DNA of 14,915 nucleotides from Methanoculleus marisnigri (GCA_002503885.1 DASQ01000007.1:1-14915), one strand, 5' to 3'. Counted from the first letter of the stretch, positions 1 through 7,724 are shown. Numbers and translations: made by a program. The notes: generated by a model not told the origin, from the letters alone.

Positions 1-255
1 CCCCTTGATACCATTGACAACATTGACGCGGTTGGTTTTCGGAGTCGCCTTGAAGAGAAGATGATAGTGATCTTCCGCAGGTTCGTGAACAACAACGTCG
101 ATACCTAATTCGTCCGATAGGTTCCACACGATATCTTTCAGACGCTCTCGAATATCGTCAGAATACAACGCCTTCCGGCGATACTTCACTACTATCACCA
201 AATGATAGTAGAGAGCAAAGACCGAATGTGCAGACCTATCAAATTTATACCTCAT
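1..255 (-). CDS. tnpA: IS200/IS605 family transposase TnpA (Y1 HUH), 5' part only
   Basis: Translating the minus strand from the ATG at 255 gives a protein starting MRYKFDRSAH, with HLVIVVKYRRKAL at residues 18-30 and a histidine-containing motif DHYHLLF at about 65-71. These match the start and the HUH metal-binding region of Y1 single-strand transposases (the usual form is DHVHLL; Tyr replaces Val here). The catalytic tyrosine lies further on, outside the window. About 85 of roughly 135 residues are visible, with no stop or frameshift. A TATA-like GTATATCCT lies about 35 bases before the start, and the tnpB at the right edge has the same sequence before it. Confidence 0.88.
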   Translation of the reverse strand, partial: MRYKFDRSAHSVFALYYHLVIVVKYRRKALYSDDIRERLKDIVWNLSDELGIDVVVHEPAEDHYHLLFKATPKTNRVNVVNGIKG

Positions 256-285
256 GTTGGGTGAATTATAATAGAATACCCAAGA

Positions 286-292
286 GGATATA
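286..292 (-). promoter_or_regulatory. TATA box of tnpA
   Basis: TATATCC on the minus strand, 31-37 bases before the tnpA ATG. The same GTATATCCT stands before tnpB at the right edge, although the sequence around it differs. Confidence 0.4.
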
Positions 293-306
293 CCTATCGC
301 AGGAAG

Positions 307-384
307 GAAGGGCGGCTCCGCTTTCATCCCCGGCCTGAAGACCGGGGACTTCCCGCTCCGCCCCCTTCACCCCCGCAAGTTAAA
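307..384 (-). repeat. 78-base IS end, inverted copy 1
   Basis: Base for base identical to the reverse complement of 14575-14652. It runs from TTTAAC through a central hairpin (TCCCCGG, 8-base loop, CCGGGGA) to CCGCCCTTC. The outer parts can pair as well (GAAGGG with CCCTTC, CGG with CCG), so the repeat ends exactly where the outer stem ends. Beyond it both flanks differ. Confidence 0.9.
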
Positions 385-480
385 GACGCTCCCGATCACC
401 GCCGTGGGGTGGTAGTGTGCCATCACCCGGACCGGGAAGGTACACTTCCCCTCCCGGGTTATGGTACCGGTCATTCGTCA
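385..480 (-). pseudogene. Possible remnant of a gene cut by the left IS
   Basis: On the minus strand an ATG near 480 opens a frame that runs without a stop for 31-32 codons up to the TTTAAC where the element begins. It contains FPVRVMAHYHPTAV. The YHPxAV pattern resembles the C-terminal motif of family 4/5 uracil-DNA glycosylases, but the stretch is too short to name. A stop lies two codons before the ATG, so no longer N-terminal part survives here. The frame could be chance in GC-rich DNA. The same stretch holds a small hairpin (GGGAAG 434-439, CTTCCC 445-450). Confidence 0.2.
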
Positions 481-523
481 TCCGGCGAGAATTGGTGCCC
501 GGGGTAAAATAGGTGCCGGGGGA

Positions 524-2032
524 TCAGAGCGCCCAGGCTGGAATGTCGAGGGGGACTCCGATAGCCCAGAGGACGATCGTATAGAGGCAGATTATCCAGA
601 GCACGACGCCAATAATATCGAGCGCCCAGCCCGACCGAAGAAGGTCCCCGGCATTGATGTAGCCGCTCCCGTAAGCGACGGCGTTCGGCGGCGTGGCGAC
701 CGGGAGCATGAACCCTATCGATGCACATACCGCGGCGGTCATCATCAGGACGATCGGGTTTATGCCCACGCTGACGGCCGTGATCGCTACGATCGGCATC
801 AGGACGGCGGCCATGGCGGTGTTCGAGGCGATCTCCGAGGCAAACACGACCCCCAGCGCCACGATGAGGATCAGGAGGATTATCGGGAGCCCGTGGATGA
901 GGGTGAGCGACTCGACAATCGTCGCGGCAAGCCCGCTCTCAAGGAACCCGTTCGAGAGGGCGATGCCACCGCCGAAGAGGAGCAGGATGCCCCAGGGGAT
1001 CTTCACCGCCCACTCCCACTCCATGGTAAAGATGCCCTTCCTGCGGTCGACCGGGAGGACGAAGAGGAGGAGCGCCCCGAAGATCGCGATGGTGGAGTCT
1101 TTGATCCCCGGGAAGATCATATCCAGGCCCGGGATGACGATCCCGTCGATCTCCTTTGTCTGCTCGAATATCCAGCCAAGGGCGGTCAGGGTGAAGACGA
1201 TGAGCGTCCACCGTTCCCCTGCGGAGATCGGGCCGAGCTTTCCGAGCTCCTCCCGAATGATCCCGCGGGCGCCCGGGAGAGCCGACCCCATCCCGCGGTA
1301 GGGGACCAGGGTGAGCCATATCCAGGCAATGAGGAGGAATATCGCGGCAAACGGAACGCCGAACTTCATCCAGGTGAAGAAATCGATGGTGGGTGCGTCA
1401 GGAAAGATCGTCGCGAGCTGGGCGATGAAGATCCCGTTCGGGGGGGTCCCGATGATCGTGGCGATCCCCCCGATGGTCGCGGCGTAGGGGATGGAGATGA
1501 TCAGGCACCGGGCGAGGGCCTGCTCCCCCCTGTTGAGGCCCTCAAGTGATTTATCGGCCCCGGGGATGATCGTCAGGATGATCGCGACCGCGATCGGGAT
1601 CATCATCATCGCGGTGGCGGTGTTCGAGATCCACATCGAGAGGAACGCAGTGGCGACCATGAACCCGAGCACCAGGCGTTTCGGGCTCGTCCCCACGACC
1701 CGGATGATATTGAGGGCGATGCGCCGGTGCAGGCCCCATCGCTGCATCGACATAGCGATGATGAAACCCCCGAGGAAGAGAAAGATCACTTCGTTGCCGT
1801 AGGACTCCGCCACCTTCACCGGGGAGAGGACCCCGAGCACCGGGAAGAGGACCAGCGGCAGCAGTGCGGTCGCCTCCAGGGGAATGACACCGGTGACCCA
1901 GAACAGGACCATAAGGACGGTGACTGCCGCAACGGACTTGGCCTCGGGCGCAAGGACGCCGGGGTCGACGGGGATTGCCAGGATCGCAAAGAAGATTAGG
2001 AACGATGCGATGATTACGGTGACCCTGCTCAT
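524..2032 (-). CDS. SLC13/DASS family anion (dicarboxylate/phosphate) transporter
   Basis: A polytopic membrane protein of 502 residues, the normal length of the divalent anion:sodium symporter (DASS) family. Two inverted-repeat halves each carry the family's Ser-Asn-Thr signature: SNTATAMMMIPIA at 136-148 and SNTAMAAVLMPI at 403-414. Each is followed by a xTPPN loop (GTPPNG 195-200, ATPPNA 446-451). In the family these loops form the sodium and carboxylate sites, so Na+-coupled uptake of a C4-dicarboxylate, sulfate or phosphate is likely; the substrate cannot be read from sequence. I chose the ATG at 2032 over an upstream TTG at 2038 because a TATA box is centred 25-26 bases before it. It is a single gene, divergent from the surface-protein gene. 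Confidence 0.9.
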   Translation of the reverse strand: MSRVTVIIASFLIFFAILAIPVDPGVLAPEAKSVAAVTVLMVLFWVTGVIPLEATALLPLVLFPVLGVLSPVKVAESYGNEVIFLFLGGFIIAMSMQRWGLHRRIALNIIRVVGTSPKRLVLGFMVATAFLSMWISNTATAMMMIPIAVAIILTIIPGADKSLEGLNRGEQALARCLIISIPYAATIGGIATIIGTPPNGIFIAQLATIFPDAPTIDFFTWMKFGVPFAAIFLLIAWIWLTLVPYRGMGSALPGARGIIREELGKLGPISAGERWTLIVFTLTALGWIFEQTKEIDGIVIPGLDMIFPGIKDSTIAIFGALLLFVLPVDRRKGIFTMEWEWAVKIPWGILLLFGGGIALSNGFLESGLAATIVESLTLIHGLPIILLILIVALGVVFASEIASNTAMAAVLMPIVAITAVSVGINPIVLMMTAAVCASIGFMLPVATPPNAVAYGSGYINAGDLLRSGWALDIIGVVLWIICLYTIVLWAIGVPLDIPAWAL

Positions 2033-2053
2033 CAGCAAAACAAGGAGAAGAAA

Positions 2054-2061
2054 TTATTTAA
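2054..2061 (-). promoter_or_regulatory. TATA box of the DASS transporter
   Basis: TTAAATAA on the minus strand, centred 25-26 bases before the ATG at 2032, as expected for a leaderless archaeal transcript. No Shine-Dalgarno sequence is seen. Confidence 0.6.
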
Positions 2062-2185
2062 GTCTAAGGAATTGAAATTTCAGCCTGCTCGCGTCGCCGT
2101 TGCCGAAGGGAGGCCAACCGGGCCGCGCGCCGGCGATCCCTGGCCGGGCCGCAGAGGTGGGGGCTGTGCCTGCGCCGCACCAACC

Positions 2186-2190
2186 TATAT
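2186..2190 (+). promoter_or_regulatory. TATA box of the DUF3821 gene
   Basis: CCTATATC centred 28 bases before the ATG at 2216. It supports that start rather than the longer open frame beginning at 2072. Confidence 0.5.
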
Positions 2191-2215
2191 CAGCAGAATC
2201 AGCATACGGGATGTC

Positions 2216-3226
2216 ATGGCACCAGATTGGATCCGCAGGCGAGGTCTCATGGTCCTCCTCCTCGCCGTCTGTATACTCGCCCTCTCTGTGGGGCAGGCCG
2301 GAGCCCGCGGCCCGGCGATCAGCGATATCCAGCCCTACGACACGATCTTCATCTACGAAGAGGGGCTCGACCTCTCGCAACTCCGTAACGCGACCACGGA
2401 CAACCCCATCACGGAGCTCAGGAAGTACCAGAACGACAACCCTGACCGGGGGGTCACGAAGAACATCCCGGTCACCGACGACACGAACTTCGAGGTGCAG
2501 GACTTCCTCGTAGGCGAGGAGTATGGCACCTACTACGCTTTCAACCCGGTGGACGGGACGACAGCCCTCGTGATGATCCGCGAGCCGAGGATCTTCCTCG
2601 ACGTGGTGCTCGCGAACCCCAACCACAACGAGCCACTGACCGGGCTCACGGTCTCCGAAAACACCCGGATCGCGTTCCGGATAGCCTCCCCCGACGTCGG
2701 GGCCTTCTACCAGGCGGGCGGTGTCTACCCGGCAACGGTCGACATCGTGCTCACCAGTCCGGGCGGCGCGGAGAGCACCGTCATCAGCGGGATCAACCTT
2801 GCCGGGCAGAACGTCAGTTCGACCCGGTTCTACACCGACGACCCCGGCAGGCCCGGCGCGATCCCGCTCTCCGGCCTTGGTGAGCAGGGGACCTACACCG
2901 TCCGGGCCGTATGGAGGACGCCGGCAGCCTTCGACGCTTACGCCGCCGACTCCGAACCCGTGACGTTCACGGTCGCCAACCGTGTCGGGGTCGATACCGG
3001 GACGCCGACGCCCACCGCGACCGTGACGGCCACGCCGACGGCAACCTCCGCACCGACAACCGTGGCGACGACCCCGCCCACGACCGCACCGACGGCGACC
3101 ATCACGCCGGTCACAACCTCGACGACAGCGCCGGCAACCCCCACGCCGACCGCGGCACCGCTCCCGGTCACGGTGGTCGTCGGGGCGCTCGGTCTCGCCA
3201 TTGTCCTCATCGTCAGGCGCCGGTGA
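2216..3226 (+). CDS. DUF3821-type surface protein with Thr/Pro stalk and C-terminal anchor
   Basis: 336 residues. Signal peptide at 1-31 (RRR, then a leucine-rich core, cleavage near GQAGA). The body contains YDTIFIYEEGLDLSQL, which resembles the start of archaeal DUF3821 domains, followed by beta-rich sequence with NxS/T sequons. A stalk of Thr, Pro and Ala runs from about 261 to 312. The protein ends in a membrane helix (about 314-333) and the basic tail RRR. This layout is that of archaeal cell-surface proteins processed and anchored by an archaeosortase. The motif before the helix is APLPV rather than the standard PGF, so the sorting enzyme is uncertain. The gene is convergent with the HEAT gene, with a gap of only four bases. 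Confidence 0.75.
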   Translation: MAPDWIRRRGLMVLLLAVCILALSVGQAGARGPAISDIQPYDTIFIYEEGLDLSQLRNATTDNPITELRKYQNDNPDRGVTKNIPVTDDTNFEVQDFLVGEEYGTYYAFNPVDGTTALVMIREPRIFLDVVLANPNHNEPLTGLTVSENTRIAFRIASPDVGAFYQAGGVYPATVDIVLTSPGGAESTVISGINLAGQNVSSTRFYTDDPGRPGAIPLSGLGEQGTYTVRAVWRTPAAFDAYAADSEPVTFTVANRVGVDTGTPTPTATVTATPTATSAPTTVATTPPTTAPTATITPVTTSTTAPATPTPTAAPLPVTVVVGALGLAIVLIVRRR

Positions 3227-3230
3227 GCGA

Positions 3231-3542
3231 TCAGCAGGACCGGCAGCCGCAGCCACCGGTCGCGTCCCGGATACGGCGAAGGGCGGCGGCCGCCCACTTC
3301 GCCACACCCGGGTCGCCATCTTCGAGCGCCGACATAAGCGCCGGGACCGCTCCTTTGTCCCCGATCATCCCGAGGGTGTAGGCCGCCCACATCCGGAGGC
3401 GGGGATCGGCGTCACCGAGCGCGGCGAGAAGCTCCGGGAGGGCGGCCGGGCCGAGGGCGGCGAGGGCCTTCGCCGCTGCCATCCTCTCACCGCTCTCGCC
3501 GTCGCGGAGGATACGGATCAGTGCTTCGATCCCGTCCGTCAC
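3231..3542 (-). CDS. Small HEAT-repeat protein
   Basis: 103 residues with about three HEAT (PBS lyase-like) repeats: DGESGERMAAAKALAALG, DADPRLRMWAAYTLGMIG and DGDPGVAKWAAAALRRI, spaced about 31 residues. Such repeats form a curved helical scaffold for protein binding. The C-terminus is unusual: GGCGCRSC, with three Cys in six residues, possibly a metal site. The start is GTG at 3542, which overlaps the stop of the STAS gene (GTGA), so the two genes are probably translated together and may interact. The gene has no promoter of its own. Confidence 0.8.
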   Translation of the reverse strand: MTDGIEALIRILRDGESGERMAAAKALAALGPAALPELLAALGDADPRLRMWAAYTLGMIGDKGAVPALMSALEDGDPGVAKWAAAALRRIRDATGGCGCRSC

Positions 3543-3907
3543 GGCGACTTGTTCTCCTTCTTCTCCGGTTCCGAATCGTTGGTGGCGAGGATCTCGTCCA
3601 GGCCCACGTAGATCGGGAAGACCTCATGGACGCCCGCGAGCAGGAAGACCCGGTAGACATCAGGCTGGAGCGAGCAGAGCGCCATCTCCCCGTCCGTCCG
3701 CCGCAGGTCACGGAACTTGCCGAGGAGCACCCGGAGACCGCTGCTGCTGATGTAGGCCGCCTTCTCCAGGTTCACGAGCACCCGTCTCCCACCCCGGGCC
3801 AGTACCCCGGAGATTGCCGTATCCAGGCGTTCTGCCGATTCCGCATCGATTCTGCCGTCAACCGATACGATTGCCGTATCGTCCCGCTCGCTGACCGTAA
3901 CATCCAT
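3539..3907 (-). CDS. STAS-domain protein (anti-sigma factor antagonist-like)
   Basis: 122 residues and essentially one STAS domain. It has the family's core: VDGRID at 16-21, VLVNLEKAAYISSSGLRVLL at 43-62, and a final helix near 86-105. The Ser group at 54-56 is in the position phosphorylated in SpoIIAA/RsbV proteins. I start it at the ATG at 3907; an open frame continues 15 codons upstream but its sequence is not STAS-like. The tail EPEKKENKSP is probably disordered. It overlaps the HEAT gene by four bases. It is related to the STAS protein at 9990 (both have ISSSGLRVLL), but no kinase or phosphatase lies beside this copy. Confidence 0.88.
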   Translation of the reverse strand: MDVTVSERDDTAIVSVDGRIDAESAERLDTAISGVLARGGRRVLVNLEKAAYISSSGLRVLLGKFRDLRRTDGEMALCSLQPDVYRVFLLAGVHEVFPIYVGLDEILATNDSEPEKKENKSP

Positions 3908-3993
3908 GGTTCTTCTATCGACGCGGAGGGGAAAAAGCCGCTCGTTTTGCACCGGGGCCTGAGCGGGAGCTTGGCATCGGGGGTTTGCCCGTT

Positions 3994-3999
3994 AAAAAA
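3994..3999 (-). terminator. T-run after the repeat lipoprotein gene
   Basis: TTCTTTTTTAA on the minus strand, seven bases beyond the stop codon at 4006. Archaeal terminators are commonly such T-runs without a stem. Confidence 0.6.
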
Positions 4000-4005
4000 G
4001 AATGG

Positions 4006-5190
4006 TCAGTGGGTCTGCCGGTAGTAGTCCCATGCATCGACTACGGTAGCGTTTGCAAAGATGCAGACACCGTACTCGCTGCCGTCGGGGTTCTTCCGGA
4101 TCTCGTAGGTGTGACCCTGCTCCGTGCACCAGACCGCGGCCGGGTTCGCGAGGCCGACGTTTCCGCCGCACCGGGCGCAGGCCCACGGGATATCGATGAT
4201 ATCGATCGGCGTCCCCCACTGCTGGAGGGTCACGGTGTCGCGGGCGATCTCCCCGACGAAGGCAAGAAGCATCCCGTCGACGCGGTAGGATTCATTAAGT
4301 CCAAGCGGGAGGTAGCGCTCGCCGTCATCGGCGACGATACCGTAGAACCCGCCCTCGAGGTCGATATAGGTGACCGTCCCGGTCTTCGCGACGAAGGTGG
4401 CGTTCCCGGCCGTATCGATCGCGACGACCTCGACCGGAGTCCCCCACTGCTGGAGGGTCACGGTATTCTCCTGCACCTCTCCAACAAACGTCACGTTCAT
4501 GCCGTCGATCTGCCAGGTCTCGTTCAGGTCGAGCGGGAGGTAGCGCCTGCCGTCGTCGGTGACGAACCCGTAAAATCCACCTTCGAGGTCGATGTAGGTG
4601 ATCGTGGCGTTCCCGGAGACGAGCAGGACACCGTCGATACGCTCGATAGATCGGATCTCCACCGGGGTTCCCCACATATGGACCCCTGCACCGCCGTCCT
4701 CCACGTCGGCGCTGAAGAGCACCCGGAGACCGTCGGTCCGGTACTCTTCCGGAAGATTGCCGGGCAGATAGTTCCTGCCGTCGTCGGTGACAATCCCGTA
4801 GAATCCGCCCTCGAGATCGAGATAGGTGACCGTCCCGTTGGCCGCAACCGACCGGCGGATATCGCCCTTCTCTATGCTGACGATATCGACCGGGGTCCCC
4901 CACTGCTGGATTGTCGCTGTCTCGCTCGCGACATCGACGACAAACATGACCCGAAGGCCGTCCTCCTGGAACGCCGCCGGGAGACCGGCGGGCAGGTAGC
5001 ACTCACCGTCATCGGCAGTGATTCCGTAGAACCCACCCTCGAGATCGACGTAGGTGACCGTCCCGTTCCCGGTGATGCGATCGGCCTGCGTATCCTCTTC
5101 GCCGAAAGCCATGCACCCGCAGGCGACGATGGCCCCGAAGAGAACAAGGACGACGACCAGATACTTCGAATATGAACCCGTCATAGGCAT
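4006..5190 (-). CDS. Lipoprotein with four 76-residue repeats and C-terminal DUF333
   Basis: 394 residues. The N-terminus (VVVLVLFGAIVACGC) is a lipobox-type signal with C24 (or C26) as the lipid site, so the protein is exported and membrane-attached. Four repeats start at about residues 43, 119, 195 and 271, exactly 76 apart. Each has (G/A)T(V/I)TY(V/L/I)DLEGGFYG, a DDG turn, YLP, a hydrophobic strand near FxxxV, and WGTP(V/I)(D/E). They look like small beta-barrel units; I know no function. Residues 336-394 (CARCGGNVGLANPAAVWC, then YGVCIF and a Trp/Tyr-rich end) match DUF333, a short Cys-rich domain of secreted proteins. The start is the ATG at 5190; ATG 5184 is possible. Single gene, T-run terminator. 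Confidence 0.8.
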   Translation of the reverse strand: MPMTGSYSKYLVVVLVLFGAIVACGCMAFGEEDTQADRITGNGTVTYVDLEGGFYGITADDGECYLPAGLPAAFQEDGLRVMFVVDVASETATIQQWGTPVDIVSIEKGDIRRSVAANGTVTYLDLEGGFYGIVTDDGRNYLPGNLPEEYRTDGLRVLFSADVEDGGAGVHMWGTPVEIRSIERIDGVLLVSGNATITYIDLEGGFYGFVTDDGRRYLPLDLNETWQIDGMNVTFVGEVQENTVTLQQWGTPVEVVAIDTAGNATFVAKTGTVTYIDLEGGFYGIVADDGERYLPLGLNESYRVDGMLLAFVGEIARDTVTLQQWGTPIDIIDIPWACARCGGNVGLANPAAVWCTEQGHTYEIRKNPDGSEYGVCIFANATVVDAWDYYRQTH

Positions 5191-5283
5191 CAACAACGAT
5201 ACATTCTCCAGCCGGATGTAAGTAGATTGCCTTAACTACGAAGGGATTCGGACTTATCCGCCTAAAAGAGCCGTTCGCCCATC

Positions 5284-5290
5284 AAAAAAA
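5284..5290 (-). terminator. T-run after the lemA-DUF2207 operon
   Basis: CTCTTTTTTTG on the minus strand, five bases beyond the TAA at 5296-5298. A second shorter T4 follows at about 5266-5269. Confidence 0.65.
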
Positions 5291-5295
5291 GAGTG

Positions 5296-7119
5296 TTACC
5301 GTCCGCCGACACCGCCGCCGCCGAAGCCGCCGCCGCCGCCGAAGGACCCTCCGCCCCCGAGCCCTCCGCTGCCGCCCGATGACGGCGGGGAGAAGAGGAC
5401 GATCGGGGCAAAGATCATCGGCATGTTCGAGTAAAGCGGCACCCCGACGTCCGGGAGGCTGATGTTTAAGTTCTTCATGGCCTGCTCCACTTTATCACCG
5501 AGGCCGAGCGCTGTCCCGTAGACCAGCCACTCACCCCACATCGAGAGGTCGGCGGGCGAGTACTGCCGGATCAACGCGAGGTCCGAGAGGAAATAGGCGA
5601 ACGCGTCCCACTCGAGTTTCTCCTTGTAGTGGTCGCCCTTCCAGAAGCCGAAGAGCGTCGAGGGGAAGAGGGCCGCGATCCCGACCTGGACCGCGACGAT
5701 GAAGGAGAGGATGCCGGCCGGGATCAGCAGGAAGGCCGCGCCCGGCGCGAAGATGAACGCCAGGATCGCAAGCCCGCACGGGATGGCCCCAAGGAAGATG
5801 AGCGGGATGATCATCGTCCGGCCATCCATGATATACCTCCGGGAGAGCGTGGTATCCACGTCCCGGGTCAGGGCCGTAAGCGACTGCTGGTACTGCAGGA
5901 TCCGGTGCTGGTAGCCGGGGCTCCGCCGGGCGGTCTCGGCAAACGCCGCCAGTTCGGCGGTGTCCACGACATGGTCGTCGGCGATATTGCCGAGGAAATT
6001 GAGCACCCGCTGCTCGTAGGGGTCAGAGGACTCTCCCGAGACGATCCGGACCGTGACAGCGTTGCCCTCCGGCTTCTCGGTTATCACGATCTTTCCCTGC
6101 CGGTGGAGATCGAGGACCGTCGCGTAGAATCCGTTGTTGTCGAACTCGAGGGCGTCACCCTTGAAGAGGAGGTTCACCTGCCAGGGCTTGAGCGCAGTAT
6201 TCGGCGTGAAACTCAGGTATTCAGGCACCGTGAACGATTTCTCCCTGCCGTAGCGGAGGTAGACGCCGAGAAGGACAAACGGCATCGCGAGGACGAGAAC
6301 GGTAGCGAGGCCATAGAGGATGCTCGCCGCCCCGTAGAGGATGGGGGGCCACCGGTTTGCGTCGGCCGTCTGCTGCTGGACATTCGGGACGAACTCCCCA
6401 AAGCCGCCGACTTTCTCGGTAAACGACGGATCGAGGATCAGTTCGACGTTTAACGCGTCGTCCTGGGGAGCGTTCCCCGTGATGACGACGGCGTCAGCCG
6501 TCCGCTCGACCTCGAGGGTCGGGGGATGCGTGTAGACCTCCTCGATATCCCCCGCGAACGGGAGAGTGATGCGCAGGCTCCGGTAGGGAACGTGCTTGTC
6601 GACGAGTTTCAGGTTCAGGTGCGCCCACCGGTCGTCGTACTCGATCGGCGGCCGGACCCGGTAGCGGTACTCCACCGTGTAGGTGCCCGGGACGAAGTAG
6701 CCGGGGTTGTAGAGGCCCACCTCGTTGTCGAACGCAAGACTCCGGATCGCCGCGAGGTCGGTGGAGGTCGCGGTCCCGGCCGCCGTCCGCACCTCGCCCT
6801 CAGAGTCCTTGACGTAGCCGATGGTCCCGGGCGGGGCGGTCATCCCGAGAAACTCGATATGCGGCCGGTCGATAGCGCCGAAGGTGAGCGGTGCGTCCCA
6901 GTAGCAAAAGAGCATCCGATACTCTCCCGCGGACCGAACATCGTAGGTATAGCGCTCGACCAGGGTTCCGTTCTCATAAAAGACGGCGTCGTAGTACTCG
7001 ACATCCTGGTTCCCACCAAAGAGGCCGGGGAGCGCAGTTGCTCCGGCGACCGCCAGCACCCCGACGAGCAGGGTGATGGCAACGAGGGCGAGGACCTGCT
7101 GCCGTTCAGTCACGCGCAT
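5296..7119 (-). CDS. DUF2207 membrane protein with glycine-rich tail
   Basis: 607 residues, typical length. It has an N-terminal membrane helix (about 9-30), then an extracytoplasmic beta-rich DUF2207 domain to about residue 255 (YYDAVFYENGTLVERYTYDV near the start), a helix near 262-287, a cytoplasmic part with a winged-helix-like stretch (FYATVLDLHRQGKIVI), a hydrophobic pair near 435-480, and a tail of Gly with Ser and Phe over the last 30 residues ending GGVGGR. This whole layout, including the Gly tail, is usual for bacterial and archaeal DUF2207 proteins, which commonly sit beside LemA. The function is unknown; a role at the envelope is inferred. It starts six bases after the lemA stop, so it is co-transcribed. 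Confidence 0.9.
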   Translation of the reverse strand: MRVTERQQVLALVAITLLVGVLAVAGATALPGLFGGNQDVEYYDAVFYENGTLVERYTYDVRSAGEYRMLFCYWDAPLTFGAIDRPHIEFLGMTAPPGTIGYVKDSEGEVRTAAGTATSTDLAAIRSLAFDNEVGLYNPGYFVPGTYTVEYRYRVRPPIEYDDRWAHLNLKLVDKHVPYRSLRITLPFAGDIEEVYTHPPTLEVERTADAVVITGNAPQDDALNVELILDPSFTEKVGGFGEFVPNVQQQTADANRWPPILYGAASILYGLATVLVLAMPFVLLGVYLRYGREKSFTVPEYLSFTPNTALKPWQVNLLFKGDALEFDNNGFYATVLDLHRQGKIVITEKPEGNAVTVRIVSGESSDPYEQRVLNFLGNIADDHVVDTAELAAFAETARRSPGYQHRILQYQQSLTALTRDVDTTLSRRYIMDGRTMIIPLIFLGAIPCGLAILAFIFAPGAAFLLIPAGILSFIVAVQVGIAALFPSTLFGFWKGDHYKEKLEWDAFAYFLSDLALIRQYSPADLSMWGEWLVYGTALGLGDKVEQAMKNLNISLPDVGVPLYSNMPMIFAPIVLFSPPSSGGSGGLGGGGSFGGGGGFGGGGVGGR

Positions 7120-7125
7120 GGTTTA

Positions 7126-7701
7126 TCAGAATGATATCGTCGGGACCCGCTCGATCTCCTCGCCGAACTCCAGGTACTCGAGCTTCGTAAAGCCCATGAC
7201 GCCGGCGACTAAATTCGAGGGGATCGTGTCGGTCATGGTGTTGTACTGCTGGGCGATGTTGTTGTAAGTGTAGCGATGCCGGGCGATCTCGTCTTCGATC
7301 CCCTTGATCGCGCCCATCAGTTCCTGCACCGTCTGCGAGGTCTTGAGGTCGGGGTAGTTCTCCGCAACGGCGAGCAGCCGCCCGAGGACCGACCGGGATT
7401 CGCGTTCGAGTTCGTTTAAGTCGCCGGGGCCGGCGCTGCCGATGCGGGCCCGCATTGCGGTCACCCCGATCAGGGTCTCCTTCTCGAAGGCTGCGTAGCT
7501 CTTCACCGCGCCGAGGAGCTGCTCGATCATATCCAGCCGCTTCTTCATCGCGACCTTCACCTGCCCGACCGTCGCTTCGGCGGAGTTCTTGAGGGAGAAG
7601 AACCGGTTATAGATGCCTATTACGGCTGCCGCGATGCCGATGACGACCAGCACCACGACGGCGATAAGGACAAGAGAGATGATGTCCACCAAGATTGTCA
7701 C
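7126..7701 (-). CDS. lemA: LemA family protein
   Basis: 191 residues, the usual length. One N-terminal membrane helix (about 3-30), then IYNRFFSLKNSAEATVGQVKV, the family signature where LemA has Y/N-x-L-V-x-L-R-N, then long helices with AENYPDLKTSQTVQELM and YNNIAQQYNTM, both hallmarks of LemA. The protein sits in the membrane with a cytoplasmic or external helical bundle; the biochemical role is unknown. The start is non-ATG: GTG 7701 lies 27-28 bases from the centre of a good TATA box, with TTG 7704 the alternative. It is first in an operon with the DUF2207 gene, a pairing also seen in many bacteria. Confidence 0.92.
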   Translation of the reverse strand: MTILVDIISLVLIAVVVLVVIGIAAAVIGIYNRFFSLKNSAEATVGQVKVAMKKRLDMIEQLLGAVKSYAAFEKETLIGVTAMRARIGSAGPGDLNELERESRSVLGRLLAVAENYPDLKTSQTVQELMGAIKGIEDEIARHRYTYNNIAQQYNTMTDTIPSNLVAGVMGFTKLEYLEFGEEIERVPTISF

Positions 7702-7724
7702 CAATACAGTATGTGCCCTGCGGC

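Larger units (their letters stand above)
1..378 (-). mobile_element. IS200/IS605-type element, left end plus tnpA (runs off window)
   Basis: The element reads leftward on the minus strand. Its left end abuts a TTTAAC target (bases 379-384 read on the minus strand), followed by a subterminal hairpin (7-bp arms at 327-333 and 342-348) and then the tnpA gene. The first 78 bases, counting the target, are identical to the element at the right edge of the window. Elements of this family have no terminal inverted repeats; they carry subterminal hairpins and insert 3' of a short target, which fits. The right end and any tnpB lie outside the window, so the full type (IS200-like or IS605-like) cannot be decided. 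Confidence 0.8.

Noticed and set aside
307..384. The 78-base repeat read as a TnpB guide-RNA scaffold at a right end
   Set aside because: The hairpin followed by GATGAAAGC does recall some right ends, but both copies lie before tnpA/tnpB starts, and the DUF72 frame breaks at the TTTAAC side, so a left end fits better. Not excluded without the outer sequence.
461..1549. Plus-strand frame of 362 codons opposite the DASS transporter
   Set aside because: Highly charged, no domain, and antisense to a protein with two clear SNT signatures.
3001..3160. Repetitive ACG/CCG-rich tract that might be a DNA repeat
   Set aside because: It encodes the Thr/Pro/Ala stalk of the surface protein; no fixed repeat unit.
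2054..3319. Minus-strand frame of 421 codons opposite the DUF3821 gene
   Set aside because: Very rich in Arg, Gly and Asp with no recognisable fold, and it covers the intergenic region and the opposite gene's low-complexity stalk; an artefact of GC-rich DNA.
3985..5175. Long plus-strand open frame of 396 codons opposite the repeat lipoprotein
   Set aside because: It mirrors the repeats of the minus-strand gene and reads as a charged, domain-free sequence. The minus-strand frame has a lipobox, invariant repeats and DUF333. High GC content produces such shadow frames.
5300..5400. CCG trinucleotide repeat
   Set aside because: It is the coding sequence of the glycine-rich tail usual for DUF2207 proteins.
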